Assembly: GCF_003202235.1 (NCBI RefSeq)
Contig: NZ_MASU01000005.1
Location: 1,116,001 to 1,180,000 of the forward strand
Direction: 5' to 3'
Length of the DNA stretch: 64,000 nt
Source: Prauserella flavalba
GTDB lineage: Bacteria; Actinomycetota; Actinomycetes; Mycobacteriales; Pseudonocardiaceae
The notes beneath the pieces are model-generated. The model was not told the origin of the DNA and did no database searches. It saw nothing but the letters and a program-made list of their open reading frames with translations. Numbering within the stretch: the first letter of the stretch is position 1; each line of letters opens with the position of its first letter. Of the stretch, positions 17,470-25,228 are shown piece after piece. Made by a program: the position numbers and the translations under genes.

Positions 17470-17501
17470 TTGACAATGACGCGCGTGTCATGTTTAGTCA
17501 A
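17470..17501. promoter_or_regulatory. Divergent promoter with palindromic operator, copy 2
   Basis: Plus strand: TTGACA (17470-17475), a 17-bp spacer and TTTAGT (17493-17498). The spacer holds ATGACGCGCGTGTCAT (17476-17491), closely matching copy 1 at 11363-11378. The outer TTGAC/GTCAA symmetry is also kept; on the minus strand TTGACT, 17 bp and CATTGT face the phosphotriesterase-family gene. This controls the LLM/TetR/acyl-CoA dehydrogenase operon to the right and the hydrolase/RibB-like/hydratase/ligase operon to the left. Position between -35 and -10 implies repression by steric exclusion. Confidence 0.78.
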
Positions 17502-17584
17502 GTGCGTCTTCACCCTGCGCTGCAAGGGTTTTCGTCAGCGCAGTGATCTGTCACCGATCTGTCACCGGGTCGCATTGGAGTGCC

Positions 17585-18637
17585 ATGAGCAACGTCGCCA
17601 CACCGCACTACGGGATCTTCAGCCTGTCCAACGTTCCGCCGTGGAACACGCACAACGAGGTCGTCAACAAGGCGCTCGAGCAGATCGTCCACGCGGACAA
17701 GCTCGGCTTCGAGGAGGCCTGGGTCGCCGAGCACAACGGACGCCGCTACGGCATCGTCGCCTCCGCCCAGCTGCTGCTCGCCGCCGCCGCGGCCGCGACC
17801 GAGCGGATCCGCCTCGGCTCCGGCGTGTCCCGCCTGCCCATGCACCACCCGATGCGACTGGCCGAGGACTACGCCTACGTCGACCAGCTCTCGGGCGGAC
17901 GCCTCAACTTCGGCATCGGCAAGGCCTACGACCGACTGGAGTTCCAGGCGTACGGCATCCCGGAGTCCGAACGCGACGAACGCTACGAAGAAGTCTTCGA
18001 GATCGTCACGCAGGCGTGGAAGACCGGGAAGGTCAAGTTCAACGGCAAGCACTACCAGGTCCCCGCCGAGGGTGAGGTGGCCGACGAGATCGAGCTGTTC
18101 CCTGAGGTCTTCCAGAAGCCGGCGCCGCCGGTGTTCGTCATGGTCTCCTCCAGCGAGGAGTCGCTGCGCTCCGCCGCCCGCCGCGGCTTCTCCTTCGTCC
18201 TCGGCCAGCGCCCGACCCGCGACGACGTGCGGCGGCTCGTCGGCGTCTACCGCGAGGAGGCCCGCGCGGCGGGGCACTCGTTCGACACGATCGACGAGAA
18301 CATCGCCCGCGCCTCGCAGCTCAAGGCCATCCACGTCGCCGACAGCCACGAGGAGGCCAGGAAGGAGTACGAGCACGGCTACATGTGGTATGTCAACATC
18401 CTGAGCAACCGCGCCAAGGTGGGCCTCGGCATCGACGAGCTGACCTACGACGAGTACATCGACCGCAAGACCCTGATCCTCGGCAGCGCCGACCAGGTCG
18501 CGGAGGAGCTCGCCTCGTTCCACAGCCACACCGGCCTCGGCGGGCTGGTGGCGTGGTTCGACGCCGGGAGCCAGCCGCAGGAGCAGGTTCTCCGTTCCAT
18601 GACGATGTTCGCGGAGAAGGTGCGCCCGCAGCTGTGA
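17585..18637 (+). CDS. LLM-class flavin-dependent oxidoreductase (monooxygenase)
   Basis: A 350-residue bacterial luciferase-like monooxygenase, TIM-barrel fold. Seen: FEEAWVAEHN near residue 45, RLGSGVSRLPMHHPMRLAEDYAYVDQLSGGRLNFGIGKAY (residues about 78-117) and a C-terminal ILGSADQVAEELASF. Such enzymes use reduced flavin delivered by a separate reductase. A flavin reductase gene lies in the same operon at 21593, so the pair probably forms a two-component monooxygenase acting by Baeyer-Villiger or oxidative cleavage chemistry. F420 use is an alternative. First gene of the plus-strand operon, 84 bp downstream of the palindromic promoter. Confidence 0.92.
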   Translation: MSNVATPHYGIFSLSNVPPWNTHNEVVNKALEQIVHADKLGFEEAWVAEHNGRRYGIVASAQLLLAAAAAATERIRLGSGVSRLPMHHPMRLAEDYAYVDQLSGGRLNFGIGKAYDRLEFQAYGIPESERDERYEEVFEIVTQAWKTGKVKFNGKHYQVPAEGEVADEIELFPEVFQKPAPPVFVMVSSSEESLRSAARRGFSFVLGQRPTRDDVRRLVGVYREEARAAGHSFDTIDENIARASQLKAIHVADSHEEARKEYEHGYMWYVNILSNRAKVGLGIDELTYDEYIDRKTLILGSADQVAEELASFHSHTGLGGLVAWFDAGSQPQEQVLRSMTMFAEKVRPQL

Positions 18638-18683
18638 ATCGCGAGAATGGCGCCGAACTGTCGGCGAGCGAGTTGAGGTGACG

Positions 18684-19400
18684 ATGGCGACCGGCGAGGC
18701 AACGGGTGGTCGGCGGACCGGGTCGAGGGTGGCCCGCGAGCGCGCGGAGACACAGCCGCGCACGGCACGGGGGCAGAAGACCCGGGAACGGCTGCTCACG
18801 GCCGCCCGCACGGTGTTCGAGACCAAGGGGTTCCTGGATACCCGGGTCTCCGACATCTGCGACGAGGCCGGCCTGGCGCACGGCACGTTCTACATCTACT
18901 TCCCGGACAAGGAAGAGATCTTCTACACCCTGGTCGACTCGGTGGTCGCCGATCGCTACCTGCTCACGGCCGTCCCCGAGGACTTCGAGGGCGACGTCGC
19001 CGACCGTTTCGCCTACACGCTCCGGCAGTACTTCGAGGAGATGAAGCGCGCCCGGCACTTCAGCCGCATCGTCGAACAGGTCGCTACCTTCGACGAGCAC
19101 ATGCGCGACCACCGCATGCGGATCCGGCGCAAGTTCCGCGAGCGCATCCAGCACGGCATCGAACGACTGCAGCAGCGGGGCGCCGCCGATCCGGACATCT
19201 CGGCCGAGCTCACGGCCGAGGCCCTCGTCGCGATGATCAACAACTTCGCCTACATCAACTTCATCCTCGGCGAACGCGACGACCTCGACATCGAGCAGGT
19301 CGTCGCCACACTGACCAGCATCTGGGCGCGCGCGGTGGCGCTGGACCTCGACAAGGCCAACGCCAACGACACCAAGCGCCCACCGAAACGAAAGACTTGA
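18684..19400 (+). CDS. TetR-family transcriptional regulator
   Basis: A 238-residue TetR-type regulator. The HTH lies at about residues 35-80 (RERLLTAARTVFETKGFLDTRVSDICDEAGLAHGTFYIYFPDKEEIF), with a helical ligand-binding domain behind it. The ATG at 18684 has GAGG 5 nt upstream and is preferred over a GTG at 18678. It sits inside the operon it probably regulates: 46 bp after the LLM gene and 5 bp before the acyl-CoA dehydrogenase. The two identical-design palindromes at 11363 and 17476 have the size expected for a TetR operator. The inducer is probably a pathway intermediate, perhaps an acyl-CoA (inference). Confidence 0.92.
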   Translation: MATGEATGGRRTGSRVARERAETQPRTARGQKTRERLLTAARTVFETKGFLDTRVSDICDEAGLAHGTFYIYFPDKEEIFYTLVDSVVADRYLLTAVPEDFEGDVADRFAYTLRQYFEEMKRARHFSRIVEQVATFDEHMRDHRMRIRRKFRERIQHGIERLQQRGAADPDISAELTAEALVAMINNFAYINFILGERDDLDIEQVVATLTSIWARAVALDLDKANANDTKRPPKRKT

Positions 19401-19405
19401 ACCGT

Positions 19406-20638
19406 ATGGATTTCACCGTCCCCGACGACGCGAAGGAGACCGCCCAGGCTGTCCTCAGCTTCGTCGAGCGCTACGTGGAGCCGATCGAGCGCGAGTACGC
19501 GGATCTGCTGCAGGATGAGCGCAAGAGCCACGACGAGCGCGGCCTGCTCCAGCCTGAGGTGCTCAAGCTCAAGAAGCAGGTCCGCATGGCCTCCGCCGAG
19601 GCGGGCTTCTACACCATGTTCGGCGACGAGTCGCTCGGCGGCGGCGGGCTCGGCGAGGTCGCGCTCGTCCACATCCAGGAAGAGCTCAACCGGGCATGGG
19701 GACCGCGGCGCACGCTCGTGCACGAGAACGTCGTGCCCTCGGTGTTCACCAACGGCCTGAGCCCGATCCTCACCGAGCTTCGGCCCGCCGTCCGCGAGGC
19801 CCACGTCCCCGGGATCGCGTCCGGGGAGAAGACGCTGTGCTTCGGCCTGTCCGAACCGGGCGCCGGCTCCGACGTCCAGCGCATCCGGACCCGCGCGGTA
19901 CGCGACGGCGACGAGTGGGTCATCAACGGCTCCAAGCAGTGGATCACCAACGCGCCCTACGCGGACTACTGCATCCTGTTCGCGGTTACCGACCCCGAGG
20001 CCAACGCGGCGCGCCGTGGCGGCATCACCGCGTTCTTCGTCGACACCAGCAGCGACGGGTTCGAGTGCACCAGCACGATTCCGATCCTGGGCAACATCGG
20101 CTCGCACATCGGGATCGTCTCGGTGGACGACCTCAGGGTCCCGGACGAGCACGTCATCGGAACCGTCCACAAGGGACTCGCACTCGCGCTGCTCGGGATC
20201 AGCAAGGGCAGGCTGTCGATGTCCGCGATGTGCGTCGGCCTCGCCCGCTGGTCGCTGGAGAAGGCACTCGACTACGCGCGGCAGCGGGAGACCTTCGACA
20301 GCGTCATCGGCGACCACCAGGCCATCCAGATCAAGCTCGCCGAGATGGCGATGGACATCTACGCGGCCAAGTCCGTGGTCGGCCGCACCGCGGCGCTCGT
20401 CGAGAGCAAACAGCGCGCCATCAAGGAAACTTCCATCACGAAGGCCCTGTGCACCGAGATGCTCGGCCGGGTCGCCGACGCCGCGATGCAGGTGCACGGC
20501 GCGATGGGGCTGACCAATGAGCTGCGGCTGCAGGACGTGTGGCGGCACGCGCGCACCCTGCGCATCCCAGACGGCACGTCCGAGATCCAGCGCCGGACCA
20601 TCGCCGGCAGGCTACTCGCCGGCGACAGCGACCTGTGA
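19406..20638 (+). CDS. Acyl-CoA dehydrogenase
   Basis: FAD-dependent acyl-CoA dehydrogenase of 410 residues. It shows FGLSEPGAGSDVQ (FAD/substrate loop), WVINGSKQWITNAPYADY, FDSVIGDHQAIQIKLAEMAMDIYAAK, and the C-terminal VHGAMGLTNELRLQDVWR...RIPDGTSEIQRRTIAGRLL. The position of the catalytic base (usually Glu in the helix before DGT) cannot be assigned securely by eye. The ATG at 19406 is chosen; a TTG at 19397 overlapping the TetR stop is possible. It desaturates the CoA ester made by the ADP-forming ligase and so feeds the crotonase of the opposite operon. Confidence 0.93.
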   Translation: MDFTVPDDAKETAQAVLSFVERYVEPIEREYADLLQDERKSHDERGLLQPEVLKLKKQVRMASAEAGFYTMFGDESLGGGGLGEVALVHIQEELNRAWGPRRTLVHENVVPSVFTNGLSPILTELRPAVREAHVPGIASGEKTLCFGLSEPGAGSDVQRIRTRAVRDGDEWVINGSKQWITNAPYADYCILFAVTDPEANAARRGGITAFFVDTSSDGFECTSTIPILGNIGSHIGIVSVDDLRVPDEHVIGTVHKGLALALLGISKGRLSMSAMCVGLARWSLEKALDYARQRETFDSVIGDHQAIQIKLAEMAMDIYAAKSVVGRTAALVESKQRAIKETSITKALCTEMLGRVADAAMQVHGAMGLTNELRLQDVWRHARTLRIPDGTSEIQRRTIAGRLLAGDSDL

Positions 20639-20645
20639 GGTGGCG

Positions 20646-21578
20646 ATGTCCCCCGACCTCCCCAAGTACTCGGAACTTCCGCGCCTCGACGACTACGGCA
20701 ACCACTCGTGGGGCGTCTTCGGCGCGGACGACGAGCTCGGCACCCTCAACCTGATCGACGCGGACGGGGTGCGGGAGGCCACGAGCCTCGTCCGCACCGG
20801 CGAACGGGCCGGGCTCAGCCTGCCGCTCGACCAGCCGGATCCGCCGCTGTTCCGGCGGGAGCGGTTCCAGCACACCATGAGACGCGCCGGCAGCATGTGG
20901 GACGACCGGCTCGACTCGTTCTTCCCGCAGGGCTCGACCCAGTGGGACGGTTTCCGCCACCACCGCGTGCGCCAGCACGGCTTCTACGGCGGCGTCACCG
21001 ACGATCCGGCGCCGGGCAACCCGAGGCTGAGCATCCACCACTGGGCGAGCTCGGGAATCATCAGCCGAGGGGTGCTGCTCGATGTCGCGCGGCACCTCGG
21101 CGACCTGGACGCGCTGGCCGGGCGGTCGATCACCGCCGACGACCTGTGCGCCGTGGCCGAAGCGCAGCGCGCCGAGATCCGGCCCGGCGACATCCTGTGC
21201 GTGCGCACGGGCTGGCTGGCCGCCTACCGCGGGCTCGGCCCCGACGGCCGGGCGGCGATCTCCGCGCAGAAGTCGTCGTTCACCTCCGCCGGTCTGGCCG
21301 CCGACGAGGCGACCGCGGAACTGTTGTGGGACTGGCACATCGCGGCCGTCACCGCGGACAACCCGGCCGTCGAGGTGACACCAGGCGACGCCGCGGTCGG
21401 CAGCCTGCACCGGCGGCTGCTGGGCATGCTCGGCATCCCGCTCGGCGAGTTGTTCGACTTCGAGACCCTCGCGGCAAGGCTGCACGAGGAGGGACGGACG
21501 GACTTCCTGTTCGTCTCTGTCCCACTGTCCCTCGTGGGCGGGCTCGGCTCGCCCGGCAACGCGGTCGCCGTGCTCTGA
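20646..21578 (+). CDS. Cyclase-family metal-dependent hydrolase (kynurenine formamidase-like)
   Basis: A 310-residue protein of the bacterial cyclase family that includes kynurenine formamidase and isatin hydrolase. The characteristic metal-binding segment appears as GSTQWDGFRHHRVRQHGFYGG near residues 98-118. Compared with the usual HxGTHxDxPxH motif, the first His is replaced by Gln, a variant known in long members of the family. The ATG at 20646 follows GAGG and lies 7 bp after the acyl-CoA dehydrogenase stop. It would hydrolyse a C-N or C-O bond in a ring or lactone. Two hydrolases of different folds in one regulon suggest two ring-opening steps (inference). Confidence 0.88.
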   Translation: MSPDLPKYSELPRLDDYGNHSWGVFGADDELGTLNLIDADGVREATSLVRTGERAGLSLPLDQPDPPLFRRERFQHTMRRAGSMWDDRLDSFFPQGSTQWDGFRHHRVRQHGFYGGVTDDPAPGNPRLSIHHWASSGIISRGVLLDVARHLGDLDALAGRSITADDLCAVAEAQRAEIRPGDILCVRTGWLAAYRGLGPDGRAAISAQKSSFTSAGLAADEATAELLWDWHIAAVTADNPAVEVTPGDAAVGSLHRRLLGMLGIPLGELFDFETLAARLHEEGRTDFLFVSVPLSLVGGLGSPGNAVAVL

Positions 21579-21592
21579 CCCAGGAGAACCTC

Positions 21593-22060
21593 ATGACTGT
21601 CCCCGGTCACGTCATGCGGGACGTGCTCGGCTCCTTCTGCTCGGGAGTCGTGGTCGTCACCGCCGCCACCCCCGAGCCCGTCGGGTTCACCTGCCAGTCG
21701 TTCGCCTCCCTGTCACTCGACCCGCCGCTCGTGACGTTCGCGCCCGGCCGCGGGTCGCGCACCTGGCCGCGCATCAGGCAGGCAGGCGGGTTCTGCGTCA
21801 ACATCCTCGCCGCCGGCCAGCGGCACCTGAGCGACCAGTTCGCGCGGTCCGGCACCGACAAGTTCGCCGGGGTCGGCTGGTCGCCAGGTGAGTCCGGGTC
21901 CCCCGTGCTCGACGGCGTGCTCGCATGGGTCGACTGCACCCTGTGGGCCGAGTACGACGGCGGCGACCACACGATCGTCATCGGCGAGGTCCGGGCGCTG
22001 GCGAGCGATCCACGCCGTGACCCGCTGCTGTTCCACCGCGGCGCGTACCTCGCGTCCTGA
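21593..22060 (+). CDS. Flavin reductase (NAD(P)H:flavin oxidoreductase)
   Basis: A 155-residue flavin reductase-like split-barrel protein. VMRDVLGSFCSGVVVVTA, GFTCQSFASLSLDPPLVTFAP and GGFCVNILAAGQRHLSDQFA are the standard motifs of the reductase component of two-component monooxygenases (HpaC/SnaC type). GGAGAA precedes the ATG at 21593. It probably supplies reduced FMN or FAD to the LLM monooxygenase encoded at the start of the same operon. Confidence 0.92.
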   Translation: MTVPGHVMRDVLGSFCSGVVVVTAATPEPVGFTCQSFASLSLDPPLVTFAPGRGSRTWPRIRQAGGFCVNILAAGQRHLSDQFARSGTDKFAGVGWSPGESGSPVLDGVLAWVDCTLWAEYDGGDHTIVIGEVRALASDPRRDPLLFHRGAYLAS

Positions 22061-22168
22061 CCAGCTGACTGACCCAACACCGTGATCCGGGCCGGGACCT
22101 CCCGGCCGTACCTCCGCCTGCCCGGAGTCCGGGCTCGTCCGTGTCCGCTCTCAACGAAGAGAGAGATC

Positions 22169-23479
22169 ATGTCGCGACTTCAGCCGAAGCGCGCCGCAGC
22201 CGCGAGCGTCATCGGCACCACCATCGAGTACTACGACTTCTTCATCTACGCCACCGCCGCGGCGCTGGTGTTCAACAAGGTCTTCTTCCCCTCGCTGACC
22301 GGGTTGACGGGAACGCTGGTGTCCCTGTCGACCTTCGCCGTGGCGTTCCTGGTGCGCCCGCTCGGCGGTGTCATCATCGGGCACCTCGGCGACAAGGTCG
22401 GGCGCCGCCCGATGCTCGTGCTCACGCTGACCCTCATGGGCGGCGCGACCCTCCTCATCGGACTGTTGCCGGGCTACGCTTCGATCGGCGTCACCGCGCC
22501 GGTGCTGCTGATCCTCCTCCGCATCGTCCAGGGTTTCGCGATGGGCGGGGAGCTCGGCGGCGCCGTGCTGCTGACGATGGAGCACAGCCAGCCGGAGCGC
22601 CGCGGGTTCTACGGCAGCTGGGTCCAGATCGGCGGCCCGCTCGGGCTCGTCGTGGCGACCCTCGTCTTCCTGCCGCTCAACCTGCTGCCCCAGGACGACT
22701 TCCTGGCGTGGGGCTGGCGCATTCCGTTCCTGCTCAGCGCCATCCTGGTCGTCGTGGGCTACGTCCTGCGCCGCACCATCGACGAGAGCCCCACGTTCAC
22801 CGAGATCAAGCGCAAGGGCGCCGTCGACAAGGCACCGGCGCTGACCATCCTGCGCAGGTACCCGGCACGGACGTTGCTCGTGGCCGCGACGACGCTGAGC
22901 GGCGGCGTGGCGTTCTACATGATGTCGGTGTTCGGACTGTCCTACGCGACCGAGGAACTCGGCCTCACCCGGCAGACGATCCTGCTCATCGTGCTGGTCT
23001 CGATGGTGCTGGACTGCCTGATGGTGCTGGCCTCGGGCATCATCTCCGACCGGATCGGCAGGCCGAAGATGATCATGTTCGGCATGGTCGGCAAGGCTGC
23101 GCTGGCGTTCCCGTGGATCTGGCTGCTCGACAGCGGCAACCCCTGGATCGTCTTCCTCGGGTACGTGCTGTTCTGCATTCCGCACGCCGCGGGCCAGGGG
23201 GTGGCAGGCGTCTTCTACGCGGAGACGTTCCCCGCCAAGGTCCGCTACTCGGGCCTCTCGATCGGCTACACCCTCGGCATGATCGGCGGCAGCGCGATCG
23301 CCCCGATGGTCGCGACGAGCCTGGTCGCGGCGTGGGGTACCGGGGCGCTCGGCTGGTACATGCTGACGATGAGCCTGATCTCGACGATCTCGACGACGAT
23401 CATCCTGCGCTCGCCGAAGATCACCGGACGCGATGTCGAGGAGGAGACACCGGTGGCGAAACCGGAATTGGCGGGCTGA
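22169..23479 (+). CDS. MFS transporter, metabolite:H+ symporter type
   Basis: A 436-residue 12-helix transporter. The first helix contains IGTTIEYYDFFIYATAAALV and loop 2-3 contains GHLGDKVGRRPML. These mark the MHS subfamily (proline/betaine, shikimate and dicarboxylate importers). The ATG at 22169 after AGAGAGAGATC is preferred; the frame is open from 22082 but without a ribosome-binding site. Last gene of the operon and the likely uptake system for the substrate of the degradation pathway. A polar, probably acidic substrate is suggested by the subfamily. A weak hairpin at 23492 follows. Confidence 0.92.
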   Translation: MSRLQPKRAAAASVIGTTIEYYDFFIYATAAALVFNKVFFPSLTGLTGTLVSLSTFAVAFLVRPLGGVIIGHLGDKVGRRPMLVLTLTLMGGATLLIGLLPGYASIGVTAPVLLILLRIVQGFAMGGELGGAVLLTMEHSQPERRGFYGSWVQIGGPLGLVVATLVFLPLNLLPQDDFLAWGWRIPFLLSAILVVVGYVLRRTIDESPTFTEIKRKGAVDKAPALTILRRYPARTLLVAATTLSGGVAFYMMSVFGLSYATEELGLTRQTILLIVLVSMVLDCLMVLASGIISDRIGRPKMIMFGMVGKAALAFPWIWLLDSGNPWIVFLGYVLFCIPHAAGQGVAGVFYAETFPAKVRYSGLSIGYTLGMIGGSAIAPMVATSLVAAWGTGALGWYMLTMSLISTISTTIILRSPKITGRDVEEETPVAKPELAG

Positions 23480-23491
23480 GTCCTTCCCGGC

Positions 23492-23514
23492 GCCCGGGGT
23501 GTCCGTGCCCGGGC
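23492..23514. terminator. Candidate bidirectional terminator hairpin
   Basis: GCCCGGG (23492-23498) pairs with CCCGGGC (23508-23514) across a 9-nt loop, in the 45-bp gap between two convergent genes. There is no T tract on either strand, as is usual for actinomycete terminators. Modest strength, so low confidence. Confidence 0.4.
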
Positions 23515-23524
23515 ACCGGGGTCG

Positions 23525-25069
23525 TCAGGTGCCGCCCTCGTGGTCGCCGATGGCCAGCGTGATCAGCATGGCCAGCCGTTTGCCGGGGTCCTCGAGTTCC
23601 AGGTTCGCGATCTCGGCCATCTTGCGCATCCGGTATCGCACCGTGTTCGCGTGCACGCCGAGGCGCGCCGCGGCGATGTTGAGGTCCCCCTGCGCCTCCA
23701 GCCATCCGCGCAGGGTGGCCAGGAAGCGCGTCCCGTGGGCGTCGTCGTGCCGGGCCAGCTCCATGATCGGCCCGCGCGACGGCACCCGGCCCGCCGAGGC
23801 CGCCGTGCGGAGGCGCTGAAGCAGGATCTCGTCCCACGCCTCGTCGTAGCACACCGGCGGGGTGCCGGGCCGGGTCGTGTGCAGGGCCAGGCTCTCGTCG
23901 GCCTCCTGCCTGCTCGCCGGGATCTCGCCGGGCTCGGCGGGCGCACCGATGCCCGCGGCGGGCGTGACGTGGGCGGGCAGGCCGTCAACGAGCGCGCGGA
24001 GCCAGTCGCGGGCGGCGGCCGGATCCTCGTCGCACGGCAGCAGCGTGTAGACGGTGTTGCCGAACAGCGTCGTGCGCCCCGGGCGCGACCAGCCGAAGCC
24101 GGTGGTGGCGCGCTCGAAGGCGAGCAGGATGGCGGCGTGCCGCTCGCCGCGGGTGTGCGCCTGCAGCGCGATCACGCGCAGCGGCCGGGGCGGCAGGCCG
24201 AGCTTGCCGATGACGGCGGTGGCGTCCGGCGTGCCCTCCAGCAGCTGGATCACCAGCTCAGACTCGACCTGCCGTTCGAGGTCGGCGCTCACCCTCGACC
24301 GGAGCAGATGCAGTGCGACGGTGTGGGCTCCGTCGGCGAGCGCGCGGGACCGCGCCGGGTCGAGCGGGCCGTCGCAGGTGACCCACAGTGAGCCCAGCAG
24401 CTCCCTTCCCGCGCGGACGGCCACGACCGTACGCCCGCGCATGCCGTGCTCCGGCGCCGCTTCGACGTAGCGGGGCTCGTCGGAACCGGCGAGGTGGGTG
24501 AACACGCCGCGCCGTTCGAACAGGGCCCGCACCGGCTCCGGCACCCGCCTGCCGAGGATCGTGTCGAGCCGCGCCGGGTCGGCGTCGTTCTGCACGCTGG
24601 AGTACGCCATCACCCGGGACAGCTGGTCCTCGATGGTCACCGGCCCGCCCACGGCGGCCGCGATGGTGTCGGCGAGGGCGAACAGGTCGCTCGGGCCCCT
24701 GCCGGACTCGGTCTCGCGACCCTCCAGCACGAGGCCGTAGACGACCCCGGCCACCTGGCTCCAGGACACGCGCGGGTCCACGAGCAGCAGGCAGAGCTCG
24801 CAGGCCGTCGCCGTGGCGAGCACCTCGGCGGAGGGCTGCTCGTCGGTGCGCACCAGCACCACCCTCGCCTGCCCGCCGACGGCGAGCTCGACGGCGCGGG
24901 CGGCGTCCGGGATCCCCACGGCCAGGAGGGCGTCGCCGACCGCAGGGTCGGCCGCGGTGGGGTCGTGCATGACGACGCTGTGCAGCTCGGTGTCGCGGCC
25001 GCGCCCGTGACCCGCCACGCGAATGCCGTAACCGCCCAGCACGTTGATCAGGTGATCCAGTCTGACCAT
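23525..25069 (-). CDS. PucR/CdaR-family transcriptional regulator
   Basis: A 514-residue regulator. The N-terminal half is a PucR-type sensor region (ADPAVGDALLAVGI, VVLVRTDEQP). The centre is a GAF-like segment (DTIAAAVGGPVTIEDQLSRVMAYS), and the C-terminus carries the PucR helix-turn-helix GDLNIAAARLGVHANTVRYR at about 470-490. The start at 25069 (ATG) gives a protein beginning MVRLDHLINVLGGYG, as in relatives. It is divergent from the DadA-like oxidase at 25229 (159-bp gap with an AT-rich stretch near 25143-25155) and convergent with the MFS gene. PucR proteins commonly act as activators of purine or amino-acid catabolism. Control of the adjacent amine oxidase is the likeliest role (inference). 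Confidence 0.9.
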   Translation of the reverse strand: MVRLDHLINVLGGYGIRVAGHGRGRDTELHSVVMHDPTAADPAVGDALLAVGIPDAARAVELAVGGQARVVLVRTDEQPSAEVLATATACELCLLLVDPRVSWSQVAGVVYGLVLEGRETESGRGPSDLFALADTIAAAVGGPVTIEDQLSRVMAYSSVQNDADPARLDTILGRRVPEPVRALFERRGVFTHLAGSDEPRYVEAAPEHGMRGRTVVAVRAGRELLGSLWVTCDGPLDPARSRALADGAHTVALHLLRSRVSADLERQVESELVIQLLEGTPDATAVIGKLGLPPRPLRVIALQAHTRGERHAAILLAFERATTGFGWSRPGRTTLFGNTVYTLLPCDEDPAAARDWLRALVDGLPAHVTPAAGIGAPAEPGEIPASRQEADESLALHTTRPGTPPVCYDEAWDEILLQRLRTAASAGRVPSRGPIMELARHDDAHGTRFLATLRGWLEAQGDLNIAAARLGVHANTVRYRMRKMAEIANLELEDPGKRLAMLITLAIGDHEGGT

Positions 25070-25228
25070 CCACCGACCCGTCTCACCACGAAGAAGTCCC
25101 CGCTGAGGATACCGCTGGCCGATCCCCACAACGACGGTCGGCCATTTTGTTTGTTCCCGACAACCGGCCGGACGCTGCGTTCGCCCATGCTCGCGATGTG
25201 GGGTTCACACGGACACGGGAAGGTGCTC

